A stretch of DNA of 64,000 nucleotides from Nematostella vectensis (taxonomy: Eukaryota; Cnidaria; Anthozoa; Actiniaria; Edwardsiidae): contig NC_064044.1 of assembly GCF_932526225.1 (NCBI RefSeq), positions 1,619,001 to 1,683,000 on the forward strand, given 5' to 3'. The position numbers and the translations under genes were made by a program. The notes under the pieces were generated by a model, which made no database searches, had not been told where the DNA came from, and saw only the letters and a list, made by a program, of their open reading frames with translations. Of the stretch, positions 52,701 through 63,917 are shown one piece after another. Position 1 is the first letter of the stretch; the number at the start of each line of letters is the position of its first letter.

Positions 52701-55700
52701 ACCCTGAAGCTTTTCCCGAATGTAACCTCCAGTCCGATGGTGACTTTGCTTGGGATAGTTTACGATACCAATAGTATTAAAAGTAATTTTCATTACAATT
52801 CCCTTCAGCAATGCCACGTTAGTCTTTCGTTGCGGGCACTTGACTACTAACGCAGCGGCCCGGGTTCGATTCCCGCTGATAGCTTACTTTTTTTTCTTTA
52901 TTCTTTTTTTTAAATATCGATACTTAATTATACTGTTCTTGGTGTGTCATGACATAAAAAGAAGGTATAGGGACATTTTTATGTACTCTCAGCATCTTTG
53001 ATGTGCTCATGCTTTGTTCAGGATCCTGTACATATTTTATGCACACACGAACTAACTAGATTCCTTGGATAACTTGATTAAGTAGATTCTAACATAGAGC
53101 ATAGCGCTCGATAGATTGATATACCTTTATTTCCGAGTATACTGTTTTTTTTTCCTAATGTTACTTTTTGGAATTTACATTCGGAAAAAAAAATATCGAT
53201 TGTAACCTTTTGGAGGTTACACTCGTAAAACAAATTCCCGAATGTAACCCTGAAGCTTTTCCCGAATGTAACCTCCAGTCCGATGGTGACTTTGCTTGGG
53301 ATAGTTTACTATACCAATAGTATTAAAAGTAATTTTCATTACAATTCCCTTAAGCAATGCCACGTTAGTCTTTCGTTGCGGGCACTTGACTACTAACGCA
53401 GCGGCCCGGGTTCGATTCCCGCTGATAGCCTATTTTTTTTTTCTTTATTATTTTTTTTAAAATATCGATACTTAATTATACTGTTCTTGGTGTGTCATGA
53501 CATAAAAAGAAGGTATAGGGACATTTTTATGTACTCTCAGCATCTTTGATGTGCTCATGCTTTGTTCAGGATCCTGTACATATTTTATGCACACAAGAAC
53601 TAACTAGATTCCTTGGATAACTTGATTAAGTAGATTCTAACATAGAGCATAGCGCTCGATAGATTGATATACCTTTATTTCCGAGTATACTGTTTTATTT
53701 TTCCTAATGTTACTTTTTGGAATTTACATTCGGAAAAAAAAATTATCGATTGTAACCTTTTGGAGGTTACACTCGTAAAACAAATTCCCGAATGTAACCC
53801 TGAAGCTTTTCCCGAATGTTACCTCCAGTCCGATGCTGACTTTGCTTGGGATAGTTTACTATACCAATAGTATTAAAAGTAATTTTCATTACAATTCCCT
53901 TCAGCAATGCCACGTTAGTCTTTCGTTGCGGGCACTTGACTACTAACGCAGCGGCCCGGGTTCGATTCCCGCTGATAGCCTATTTTTTTTTCTTTATTCT
54001 TTTTTTTAAATATCGATACTTAATTAAACTGTTCTTGGTGTGTCATGACATAAAAAGAAGGTATAGGGACATTTTTATGTACTCTCAGCAACTTTGATGT
54101 GCTCATGCTTTGTTCAGGATCCTGTACATATTTTATGCACACAAGAACTAACTAGATTCCTTGGATAACTTGATTAAGTAGATTCTAACATAGAGCATAG
54201 CGCTCGATAGATTGATATACCTTTTTTTCCGAGTATACTGTTTTATTTTTCCTAATGTTACTTTTTGGAATATACATTCGGAAAAACAATTATCGATTGT
54301 AACCTTTTGGAGGTTACACTCGTAAAACAAATTCCCGAATGTAACCCTGAAGCTTTTCCCGAATGTAACCTCCAGTCCGATGGTGACTTTGCTTGGGATA
54401 GTTTACGATACCAATAGTATTAAAAGTAATTTTCATTACAATTCCCTTCAGCAATGCCACGTTAGTCTTTCGTTGCGGGCACTTGACTACTAACGCAGCG
54501 ACCCGGGTTCGATTCCCGCTGATAGCCTATTTTTTTTCTTTACTATTTTTTTAAATATCGATACTTAATTATACTGTTCTTGGTGTGTCATGACATAAAA
54601 AGAAGGTATAGGGACATTTTTATGTACTCTCAGCATCTTTGATGTGCTCATGCTTTGTTCAGGATCCTGTACATATTTTATGCACACAAGAACAAACTAG
54701 ATTCTTTGGATAACTTGATTAAGTAGATTCTAACATAGAGCATAGCGCTCGATAGGTTGATATACCTTTTTTTCCGAGTATACTGTTTTATTTTTCCTAA
54801 TGTTACTTTTTGGAATTTACATTCGGAAAAAAAATTATCGATTGTAACCTTTTGGAGGTTACACTCGTGAAACAAATTCCCGAATGTAACCCTGAAGCTT
54901 TTCCCGAATGTAACCTCCAGTCCGATGGTGACTTTGCTTGGGATAGTTTACTATACCAATAGTATTGAAAGTAATTTTCATTACAATTCCCTTCAGCAAT
55001 GCCACGTTAGTCTTTCGTTGCGGGCACTTGACTACTAACGCAGCGGCCCGGGTTCGATTCCCGCTGATAGCCTATTTTTTTTTTCTTTATTCTTTTTTTT
55101 AAATATCGATACTTAATTATACTGTTCTTGGTGTGTCATGACATAAAAAGAAGGTATAGGGACATTTTTATGTACTCTTAGTATCTTTGATGTGCTCATG
55201 CTTTGTTCAGGATCCTGTACATATTTTATGCACACAAGAACTAACTAGATTCCTTGGATAACTTGATTAAGTAGATTCTAACATAGAGCATAGCGCTTGA
55301 TAGATTGATATACCTTTTTTTCTGAGTATACTGTTTTATTTTTCCTAATGTTACTTTTTGGAATTTACATTCGGAAAAAAAAATTATCGATTGTAACCTT
55401 TTGGAGGTTACACTCGTAACACAAATTCCCGAATGTAACCCTGAAGCATTTCCCGAATGTAACCTCCAGTCCGATGGTGACTTTGCTTGGGATAATTTAC
55501 GATACCAATAGTATTAAAAGTAATTTTCATTACAATTCCCTTCAGCAATGCCACGTTAGTCTTTCGTTGCGGGCACTTGACTACTAACGCAGCGACCCGG
55601 GTTCGATTCCCGCTGATGGCCTATTTTTTTTTTTTTTTTTAAATATCGATACTTAATTATACTGTTCTTGGTGTGTCATTTTTTTTCTTTATTATTTTTT

Positions 55701-56350
55701 TAAATATCGATACTTAATTATACTGTTCTTGGTGTGTCATGACATAAAAAGAAGGTATAGGGACATTTTTATGTACTCTCAGCATCTTTGATGTGCTCAT
55801 GCTTTGTTCAGGATCCTGTACATATTTTATGCACACAAGAACAAACTAGATTCTTTGGATAACTTGATCAAGTAGATTCTAACATAGAGCATAGCGCTCT
55901 ATAGATTGATATACCTTTTTTTCCGAGTATACTGTTTTATTTTTCCTAATGTTACTTTTTGGAATTTACATTCGGAAAAAAAATTATCGATTGTAACCTT
56001 TTGGAGGTTACACTCGTAACACAAATTCCCGAATGTAACCCTGAAGCTTTTCCCGAATGTAACCTCCAGTCCGATGGGGACTTTGCTTGGGATAGTTTAC
56101 GATACCAATAGTATTAAAAGAAATTTTTATTACAATTCCCTTCAGCAATGCCACGTTAGTCTTTCTTTACGGGCACTTGACTACTAACGCAGCGGCCCGG
56201 GTTCGATTCCCGCTGATAGCCTATTTTTTTTTCTTTATTCTTTTTTTTTAAATATCGATACTTAATTATACTGTTCTTGGTGTGTCATGACATAAAAAGA
56301 AGGTATAGGGACATTTGTATGTACTCTTAGCATCTTTGATGTGCTCATGC
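49750..56350 (+). repeat. 12-monomer higher-order repeat, ~6.6 kb (copy 1)
   Basis: Twelve monomers plus a 61-bp fragment (55641-55701) form a block that is repeated directly downstream at an offset of 6600-6601 bp. Spacer lengths, private substitutions and the fragment all match in order. An internal offset of about 4359 bp (eight monomers) also relates 49.3-50.7 kb to 53.6-55.1 kb, with shared GATGCTGACTTTGC, AATTAAACTG and AGCAACTTTG, showing older duplication inside the block. Confidence 0.88.
55641..55701 (+). repeat. 61-bp monomer fragment at a spacer junction
   Basis: The start of a monomer (ATATCGATACTT through GGTGTGTCAT) is followed at once by a T-rich spacer and then by a second, complete monomer start. 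It looks like a crossover between the first 40 bp of one monomer and the T tract preceding another. Confidence 0.85.
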
Positions 56351-59300
56351 TTTGTTCAGGATCCTGTACATATTTTATGCACACAAGAACTAACTAGATT
56401 CCTTGGATAACTTGATTAAGTAGATTCTAACATAGAGCATAGCGCTTGATAGATTGATATACCTTTTTTTTCGAGTATACTGTTTTATTTTTCCTAATGT
56501 TACTTTTTGGAATATACATTCGGAAAAACAATTATCGATTGTAACCTTTTGGAGGTTACACTCGTAAAACAAATTCCCGAATGTAACCCTGAAGCTTTTC
56601 CCGAATGTAACCTCCAGTCCGATGGTGACTTTGCTTGGGATAGTTTACGATACCAATAGTATTAAAAGTAATTTTCATTACAATTCCCTTCAGCAATGCC
56701 ACGCTAGTCTTTCGTTGCGGGCACTTGACTACTAACGCAGCGACCCGGGTTCGATTCCCGCTGATAGCCTATTTTTTTTCTTTACTATTTTTTTAAATAT
56801 CGATACTTAATTATACTGTTCTTGGTGTGTCATGACATAAAAAGAAGGTATAGGGACATTTTTATGTACTCTCAGCATCTTTGATGTGCTCATGCTTTGT
56901 TCAGGATCCTGTACATATTTTATGCACACAAGAACAAACTAGATTCTTTGGATAACTTGATTAAGTAGATTCTAACATAGAGCATAGCGCTCGATAGGTT
57001 GATATACCTTTTTTTCCGAGTATACTGTTTTATTTTTCCTAATGTTACTTTTTGGAATTTACATTCGGAAAAAAAATTATCGATTGTAACCTTTTGGAGG
57101 TTACACTCGTAAAACAAATTCCCGAATGTAACCCTGAAGCTTTTCCCGAATGTAACCTCCAGTCCGATGGTGACTTTGCTTGGGATAGTTTACTATACCA
57201 ATAGTATTAAAAGTAATTTTCATTACAATTCCCTTCAGCAATGCCACGTTAGTCTTTCGTTGCGGGCACTTGACTACTAACGCAGCGGCCCGGGTTCGAT
57301 TCCCGCTGATAGCCTATTTTTTTTTCTTTATTCTTTTTTTTAAATATCGATACTTAATTATACTGTTCTTGGTGTGTCATGACATAAAAAGAAGGTATAG
57401 GGACATTTTTATGTGCTCTCAGCATCTTTGATGTGCTCATGCTTTGTTCAGGATACTGTACATATTTTATGCACACAAGAACTAACTAGATTCCTTGGAT
57501 AACTTGATTAAGTAGATTCTAACATAGAGCATAGCGCTCGATAGATTGATATACCTTTTTTTCCGAGTATACTGTTTTATTTTTCCTAATGTTACTTTTT
57601 GGAATTTACATTCGGAAAAAAAATTATCGATTGTAACCTTTTGGAGGTTACACTCGTAAAACAAATTCCCGAATGTAACCCTGAAGCTTTTCCCGAATGT
57701 AACCTCCAGTCCGATGGTGACTTTGCTTGGGATAGTTTACGATACCAATAGTATTAAAAGTAATTTTCATTACAATTCCCTTCAGCAATGCCACGTTAGT
57801 CTTTCGTTGCGGGCACGTGACTACTAACGCAGCGACCCGGGTTCGATTCCCGCTGATAGCCTATTTTTTTTCTTCATTTTTTTTTAATATCGATACTTAA
57901 TTATACTGTTCTTGGTGTGTCATGACATAAAAAGAAGGTATAGGGACATTTTTATATACTCTCAGCATCTTTGATGTGCTCATGCTTTGTTCAGGATCCT
58001 GTACATATTTTATGCACTCACGAACTAACTAGATTCCTTGGATAACTTGATTAAGTAGATTCTAACATAGAGCATAGCGCTCGATAGATTGATATACCTT
58101 TATTTCCGAGTATACTGTTTTTTTTCCTAATGTTACTTTTTGGAATTTACATTCGAAAAAAAAATTATCGATTGTAACCTTTTGGAGGTTACACTCGTAA
58201 AACAAATTCCCGAATGTAACCCTGAAGCTTTTCCCGAATGTAACCTCCAGTCCGATGGTGACTTTGCTTGGGATAGTTTACTATACCAATAGTATTAAAA
58301 GTAATTTTCATTACAATTCCCTTCAGCAATGCCACGTTAGTCTTTCGTTGCGGGCACTTGACTACTAACGCAGCGGCCCGGGTTCCATTCCCGCTGATAG
58401 CCTATTTGTTTTTTCTTTATTATTTTTTTTTTAATATCGATACTTAATTATACTGTTCTTGGTGTGTCATGACATAAAAAGAAGGTATAGGGACATTTTT
58501 ATGTACTCTCAGCATCTTTGATGTGCTCATGCTTTGTTCAGGATCCTGTACATATTTTATGCACACAAGAACTAACTAGATTCCTTGGATAACTTGATTA
58601 AGTAGATTCTAACATAGAGCATAGCGCTCGATAGATTGATATACCTTTTTTTCCGAGTATACTGTTTCATTTTTCCTAATGTTACTTTTTGGAATATACA
58701 TTCGGAAAAACAATTATCGATTGTAACCTTTTGGAGGTTACACTCGTAAAACAAATTCCCGAATGTAACCCTGAAGCTTTTCCCGAATGTAACTTCCAGT
58801 CCGATGGTGACTTTGCTTGGGATAGTTTACGATACCAATAGTATTAAAAGTAATTTTCATTACAATTCCCTTCAGCAATGCCACGTTAGTCTTTTGTTGC
58901 GGGCACTTGACTACTAACGCAGCGACCCGGGTTCGATTCCCGCTGATAGCCTATTTTTTTTTTTTAAATATCGATACTTAATTATACTGTTCTTGGTGTG
59001 TCATGACATAAAAAGAAGGTATAGGGACATTTTTATGTGCTCTCAGCATCTTTGATGTGCTCATGCTTTGTTCAGGATCCTGTACATATTTTATGCACAC
59101 AAGAACTAACTAGATTCCTTGGATAACTTGATTAAGTAGATTCTAACATAGAGCATAGCGCTCGATAGATTGATATACCTTTTTTTCCGAGTATACTGTT
59201 TTATTTTTCCTAATGTTTCTTTTTGGAATTTACATTCAGAAAAAAAATTATCGATTGTAACCTTTTGGAGGTTACACTCGTAAAACAAATTCCCGAATGT

Positions 59301-62300
59301 AACCCTGAAGCTTTTCCCGAATGTAACCTCCAGTCCGATGGTGACTTTGCTTGGGATAGTTTACGATACCAATAGTATTAAAAGTAATTTTCATTACAAT
59401 TCCCTTCAGCAATGCCACGTTAGTCTTTCGTTGCGGGCACTTGACTACTAACGCAGCGGCCCGGGTTCGATTCCCGCTGATAGCTTACTTTTTTTTCTTT
59501 ATTCTTTTTTTTAAATATCGATACTTAATTATACTGTTCTTGGTGTGTCATGACATAAAAAGAAGGTATAGGGACATTTTTATGTACTCTCAGCATCTTT
59601 GATGTGCTCATGCTTTGTTCAGGATCCTGTACATATTTTATGCACACACGAACTAACTAGATTCCTTGGATAACTTGATTAAGTAGATTCTAACATAGAG
59701 CATAGCGCTCGATAGATTGATATACCTTTATTTCCGAGTATACTGTTTTTTTTTCCTAATGTTACTTTTTGGAATTTACATTCGGAAAAAAAAATATCGA
59801 TTGTAACCTTTTGGAGGTTACACTCGTAAAACAAATTCCCGAATGTAACCCTGAAGCTTTTCCCGAATGTAACCTCCAGTCCGATGGTGACTTTGCTTGG
59901 GATAGTTTACTATACCAATAGTATTAAAAGTAATTTTCATTACAATTCCCTTAAGCAATGCCACGTTAGTCTTTCGTTGCGGGCACTTGACTACTAACGC
60001 AGCGGCCCGGGTTCGATTCCCGCTGATAGCCTATTTTTTTTTTCTTTATTATTTTTTTTAAAATATCGATACTTAATTATACTGTTCTTGGTGTGTCATG
60101 ACATAAAAAGAAGGTATAGGGACATTTTTATGTACTCTCAGCATCTTTGATGTGCTCATGCTTTGTTCAGGATCCTGTACATATTTTATGCACACAAGAA
60201 CTAACTAGATTCCTTGGATAACTTGATTAAGTAGATTCTAACATAGAGCATAGCGCTCGATAGATTGATATACCTTTATTTCCGAGTATACTGTTTTATT
60301 TTTCCTAATGTTACTTTTTGGAATTTACATTCGGAAAAAAAATTATCGATTGTAACCTTTTGGAGGTTACACTCGTAAAACAAATTCCCGAATGTAACCC
60401 TGAAGCTTTTCCCGAATGTTACCTCCAGTCCGATGCTGACTTTGCTTGGGATAGTTTACTATACCAATAGTATTAAAAGTAATTTTCATTACAATTCCCT
60501 TCAGCAATGCCACGTTAGTCTTTCGTTGCGGGCACTTGACTACTAACGCAGCGGCCCGGGTTCGATTCCCGCTGATAGCCTATTTTTTTTTCTTTATTCT
60601 TTTTTTTAAATATCGATACTTAATTAAACTGTTCTTGGTGTGTCATGACATAAAAAGAAGGTATAGGGACATTTTTATGTACTCTCAGCAACTTTGATGT
60701 GCTCATGCTTTGTTCAGGATCCTGTACATATTTTATGCACACAAGAACTAACTAGATTCCTTGGATAACTTGATTAAGTAGATTCTAACATAGAGCATAG
60801 CGCTCGATAGATTGATATACCTTTTTTTCCGAGTATACTGTTTTATTTTTCCTAATGTTACTTTTTGGAATATACATTCGGAAAAACAATTATCGATTGT
60901 AACCTTTTGGAGGTTACACTCGTAAAACAAATTCCCGAATGTAACCCTGAAGCTTTTCCCGAATGTAACCTCCAGTCCGATGGTGACTTTGCTTGGGATA
61001 GTTTACGATACCAATAGTATTAAAAGTAATTTTCATTACAATTCCCTTCAGCAATGCCACGTTAGTCTTTCGTTGCGGGCACTTGACTACTAACGCAGCG
61101 ACCCGGGTTCGATTCCCGCTGATAGCCTATTTTTTTTCTTTACTATTTTTTTAAATATCGATACTTAATTATACTGTTCTTGGTGTGTCATGACATAAAA
61201 AGAAGGTATAGGGACATTTTTATGTACTCTCAGCATCTTTGATGTGCTCATGCTTTGTTCAGGATCCTGTACATATTTTATGCACACAAGAACAAACTAG
61301 ATTCTTTGGATAACTTGATTAAGTAGATTCTAACATAGAGCATAGCGCTCGATAGGTTGATATACCTTTTTTTCCGAGTATACTGTTTTATTTTTCCTAA
61401 TGTTACTTTTTGGAATTTACATTCGGAAAAAAAATTATCGATTGTAACCTTTTGGAGGTTACACTCGTGAAACAAATTCCCGAATGTAACCCTGAAGCTT
61501 TTCCCGAATGTAACCTCCAGTCCGATGGTGACTTTGCTTGGGATAGTTTACTATACCAATAGTATTGAAAGTAATTTTCATTACAATTCCCTTCAGCAAT
61601 GCCACGTTAGTCTTTCGTTGCGGGCACTTGACTACTAACGCAGCGGCCCGGGTTCGATTCCCGCTGATAGCCTATTTTTTTTTTCTTTATTCTTTTTTTT
61701 AAATATCGATACTTAATTATACTGTTCTTGGTGTGTCATGACATAAAAAGAAGGTATAGGGACATTTTTATGTACTCTTAGTATCTTTGATGTGCTCATG
61801 CTTTGTTCAGGATCCTGTACATATTTTATGCACACAAGAACTAACTAGATTCCTTGGATAACTTGATTAAGTAGATTCTAACATAGAGCATAGCGCTTGA
61901 TAGATTGATATACCGTTTTTTCTGAGTATACTGTTTTATTTTTCCTAATGTTACTTTTTGGAATTTACATTCGGAAAAAAAAATTATCGATTGTAACCTT
62001 TTGGAGGTTACACTCGTAACACAAATTCCCGAATGTAACCCTGAAGCATTTCCCGAATGTAACCTCCAGTCCGATGGTGACTTTGCTTGGGATAATTTAC
62101 GATACCAATAGTATTAAAAGTAATTTTCATTACAATTCCCTTCAGCAATGCCACGTTAGTCTTTCGTTGCGGGCACTTGACTACTAACGCAGCGACCCGG
62201 GTTCGATTCCCGCTGATGGCCTATTTTTTTTTTTTTTTTTAAATATCGATACTTAATTATACTGTTCTTGGTGTGTCATTTTTTTTCTTTATTATTTTTT

Positions 62301-62950
62301 TAAATATCGATACTTAATTATACTGTTCTTGGTGTGTCATGACATAAAAAGAAGGTAGAGGGACATTTTTATGTACTCTCAGCATCTTTGATGTGCTCAT
62401 GCTTTGTTCAGGATCCTGTACATATTTTATGCACACAAGAACAAACTAGATTCTTTGGATAACTTGATCAAGTAGATTCTAACATAGAGCATAGCGCTCG
62501 ATAGATTGATATACCTTTTTTTCCGAGTATACTGTTTTATTTTTCCTAATGTTACTTTTTGGAATTTACATTCGGAAAAAAAATTATCGATTGTAACCTT
62601 TTGGAGGTTACACTCGTAACACAAATTCCCGAATGTAACCCTGAAGCTTTTCCCGAATGTAACCTCCAGTCCGATGGGGACTTTGCTTGGGATAGTTTAC
62701 GATACCAATAGTATTAAAAGAAATTTTTATTACAATTCCCTTCAGCAATGCCACGTTAGTCTTTCTTTACGGGCACTTGACTACTAACGCAGCGGCCCGG
62801 GTTCGATTCCCGCTGATAGCCTATTTTTTTTTCTTTATTCTTTTTTTTTAAATATCGATACTTAATTATACTGTTCTTGGTGTGTCATGACATAAAAAGA
62901 AGGTATAGGGACATTTTTATGTACTCTTAGCATCTTTGATGTGCTCATGC
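56350..62950 (+). repeat. 12-monomer higher-order repeat, ~6.6 kb (copy 2)
   Basis: This copy differs from copy 1 at a small number of positions that I could see, for example CCTCCAGTCC versus CCTCAAGTCC near 57152/50553, CATTCGAAAA versus CATTCGGAAA near 58153/51552, ACCGTTTTTTC versus ACCTTTTTTTC near 61913/55312, and AAGGTAGAGGG versus AAGGTATAGGG near 62354/55754. Differences this rare over 6.6 kb, against several per monomer elsewhere, mark the latest large amplification in the window. Confidence 0.88.
62241..62301 (+). repeat. Second copy of the 61-bp monomer fragment
   Basis: This is identical in layout to the fragment 6600 bp upstream, and lies at the same place in the 12-mer. It shows the fragment arose before the 12-mer duplicated. 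Confidence 0.85.
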
Positions 62951-63398
62951 TTTGTTCAGGATCCTGTACATATTTTATGCACACAAGAACTAACTAGATT
63001 CCTTGGATAACTTGATTAAGTAGATTCTAACATAGAGCATAGCGCTTGATAGATTGATATACCTTTTTTTCTGAGTATACTGTTTTATTTTTCGTAATGT
63101 TACTTTTTGGAATTTACATTCGGAAAAAAAATTATCGATTGTAACCTTTTGGAGGTTACACTCGTAACACAAATTCCCGAATGTAACCCTGAAGCATTTC
63201 CCGAATGTAACCTCCAGTCCGATGGTGACTTTGCTTGGGATAGTTTACGATACCAATAGTATTAAAAGTAATTTTCATTACAATTCCCTTCAGCAACGAA
63301 ACGTTAGTCTTTCGTTGCGGGCACTTGACTACTAACGCAGCTACCCGGGTTCGATTCCCGCTGATAGCCTATTTTTTTTTCTTTATTTTTTTTTTAAA

Positions 63399-63406
63399 TA
63401 TCGATA
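63399..63406. repeat. TATCGATA palindrome at monomer boundary
   Basis: This 8-bp perfect palindrome contains a ClaI site and follows the T-rich spacer in most monomers. It is altered to TATTGATA in a subset (for example near 543, 2187, 4364, 14147, 17433, 18530) and to TATCGACA near 38200 and 39294. A second ATCGAT lies in the middle of most monomers, just after the A-run. No function can be assigned. Confidence 0.8.
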
Positions 63407-63428
63407 CTTAATTATACTGTTCTTGGTG

Positions 63429-63438
63429 TGTCATGACA
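63429..63438. repeat. TGTCATGACA 10-bp palindrome
   Basis: This perfect 10-bp dyad sits about 30 bp into nearly every monomer. One subfamily carries TTTCATGACA instead (units at 19080, 19580, 21759, 22851, 26138, 27229, 34369, 36009), and two related units at 5432 and 6498 carry TGTCACAACA. The dyad could be a protein-binding site, but retention in an array may equally reflect homogenisation, so no factor is proposed. Confidence 0.7.
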
Positions 63439-63659
63439 TTAAAAGAAGGTATAGGGACATTTTTATGTACTCTCAGCATCTTTGATGTGCTCATGCTTTG
63501 TTCAGGATACTGTACATATTTTATGCACACAAGAACTAACTAGATTCCTTGGATAACTTGATTAAGTAGATTCTAACATAGAGCATAGCGCTCGATAGAT
63601 TGATATACCTTTTTTTCCGAGTATACTGTTTTATTTTTCCTAATGTTACTTTTTGTAAT

Positions 63660-63669
63660 TTACATTCGG
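63660..63669 (-). repeat. Inverted copy of the CCGAATGTAA core
   Basis: TTACATTCGG here is the exact reverse complement of the CCGAATGTAA core that occurs twice about 60-90 bp downstream. It is followed by an A-run of 5-12 bases whose length varies between monomers and shifts any reading frame through it. A variant TTACATTCGA marks one subfamily (for example 19.85, 22.03, 26.40, 34.64 and 36.28 kb). Confidence 0.75.
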
Positions 63670-63686
63670 AAAAAAAATTATCGATT

Positions 63687-63705
63687 GTAACCTTTTGGAG
63701 GTTAC
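63687..63705. repeat. Short hairpin: GTAACC / 7-nt loop / GGTTAC
   Basis: Two perfect 6-bp inverted arms (63687-63692 and 63700-63705) flank a 7-nt loop, TTTTGGA. The arrangement is kept in most monomers. Some units have GGTACAC in place of GGTTACAC (one T lost, for example near 16641, 17738, 37960 and 39050) or carry GTAATC in the left arm (11.70 and 40.13 kb), which weakens the stem. It could extrude as a small hairpin in single-stranded DNA or RNA. Confidence 0.7.
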
Positions 63706-63761
63706 ACTCGTAAAACAAATTCCCGAATGTAACCCTGAAGCTTTTCCCGAATGTAACCTCC
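63697..63761. repeat. 10-bp inverted repeat around the HindIII site
   Basis: GGAGGTTACA (63697-63706) is perfectly complementary to TGTAACCTCC (63752-63761), separated by 45 bp. The left arm overlaps the GTAACC/GGTTAC hairpin, so the two foldings compete. AAGCTT lies in the spacer. The feature is present in most monomers and lost in units missing the left arm, such as the one at 19.35 kb. Confidence 0.7.
63720..63758 (+). repeat. Pair of 15-bp direct repeats, 24-bp spacing
   Basis: TTCCCGAATGTAACC occurs at 63720-63734 and again at 63744-63758. In the monomers at 4910 and 5978 exactly one copy plus the intervening 9 bp is missing (single copies at 5231-5245 and 6298-6312), which is the product expected from slippage or recombination between these repeats. 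This shows the monomer itself contains smaller duplicated elements. Confidence 0.85.
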
Positions 63762-63843
63762 AGTCCGATGGTGACTTTGCTTGGGATAGTTTACGATACC
63801 AATAGTATTAAAAGTAATTTTCATTACAATTCCCTTCAGCAAT

Positions 63844-63915
63844 GCCACGTTAGTCTTTCGTTGCGGGCACTTGACTACTAACGCAGCGACCCGGGTTCGA
63901 TTCCCGCTGATAGCC
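63844..63915 (+). pseudogene. tRNA-like segment (tRNA-derived, SINE-head-like), one per monomer
   Basis: This 72-nt stretch reads like a degenerate class I tRNA. The T arm is the clearest part: a TTCGATT loop closed by CGGG/CCCG with a mismatch at the outer pair, preceded by a 4-nt variable region. The stretch CTACTAA would be the anticodon loop with the conserved U before the anticodon, but its stem pairs at only two of five positions. The D-arm region TAGTCTTTCGTTGCGGGCA is an imperfect match to an A box. Only about three of seven acceptor pairs form and no CCA is encoded. I infer a relic of a tRNA or of a tRNA-derived SINE that was captured in the monomer, not a working tRNA gene. The equivalent segment is present in every complete monomer. 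Confidence 0.55.
63894..63904 (+). promoter_or_regulatory. RNA polymerase III B-box match GGTTCGATTCC
   Basis: This is an exact match to the eukaryotic B-box consensus GGTTCGANTCC and lies inside the tRNA-like segment. Most monomers keep it. Visible losses include GGTTGGATTCC (1042), GATCGATTCC (4862), GTGTTCGATTACC (near 12453 and 14094), GGTTCAATTCC (near 20083), GGTTTGATTCC (a whole subfamily, for example 20620, 24997 and 29404) and GGTTCCATT (51782 and 58381). An A box is only weakly recognisable, so promoter activity is uncertain. Confidence 0.5.
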
Positions 63916-63917
63916 TA

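Noticed and set aside
5634-53870. Plus-strand frames of 68 to 87 codons (for example 5634-5840, 12878-13141, 19784-19990)
   Set aside because: They open only when the A-run or T-run has a particular length and run through the tRNA-like segment and T spacer. There is no conserved start context or protein feature.
49750-62950. The 6.6-kb duplication as an assembly artefact
   Set aside because: Scattered single-base differences between copies (near 50553/57152, 51552/58153, 55312/61913, 55754/62354) argue for two real copies, although only reads can prove it.
140-63718. Minus-strand frame of 60 codons repeated in about half of the monomers (for example 140-322, 13192-13374, 63536-63718)
   Set aside because: It sits at the same place in each monomer, is broken in many units by changes in an A-run or by one-base losses, has no recognisable domain, and its similarity between units is no better than the DNA around it. 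Array homogenisation explains it.
63854-63870. CENP-B box-like start TTTCGTTG in the tRNA-like segment
   Set aside because: The first eight bases fit the box, but the essential A and the CGGG at the far end are not at the right positions. The match overlaps the D-arm region of the tRNA-like segment, which explains it better.
63844-63915. Functional tRNA gene array, as in protists with tandem tRNA units
   Set aside because: Acceptor, D and anticodon stems pair poorly, no partner for the acceptor 3' strand TGATAGC is found upstream, and the outer T-stem pair is mismatched. A relic is more likely; a covariance-model search would settle it.
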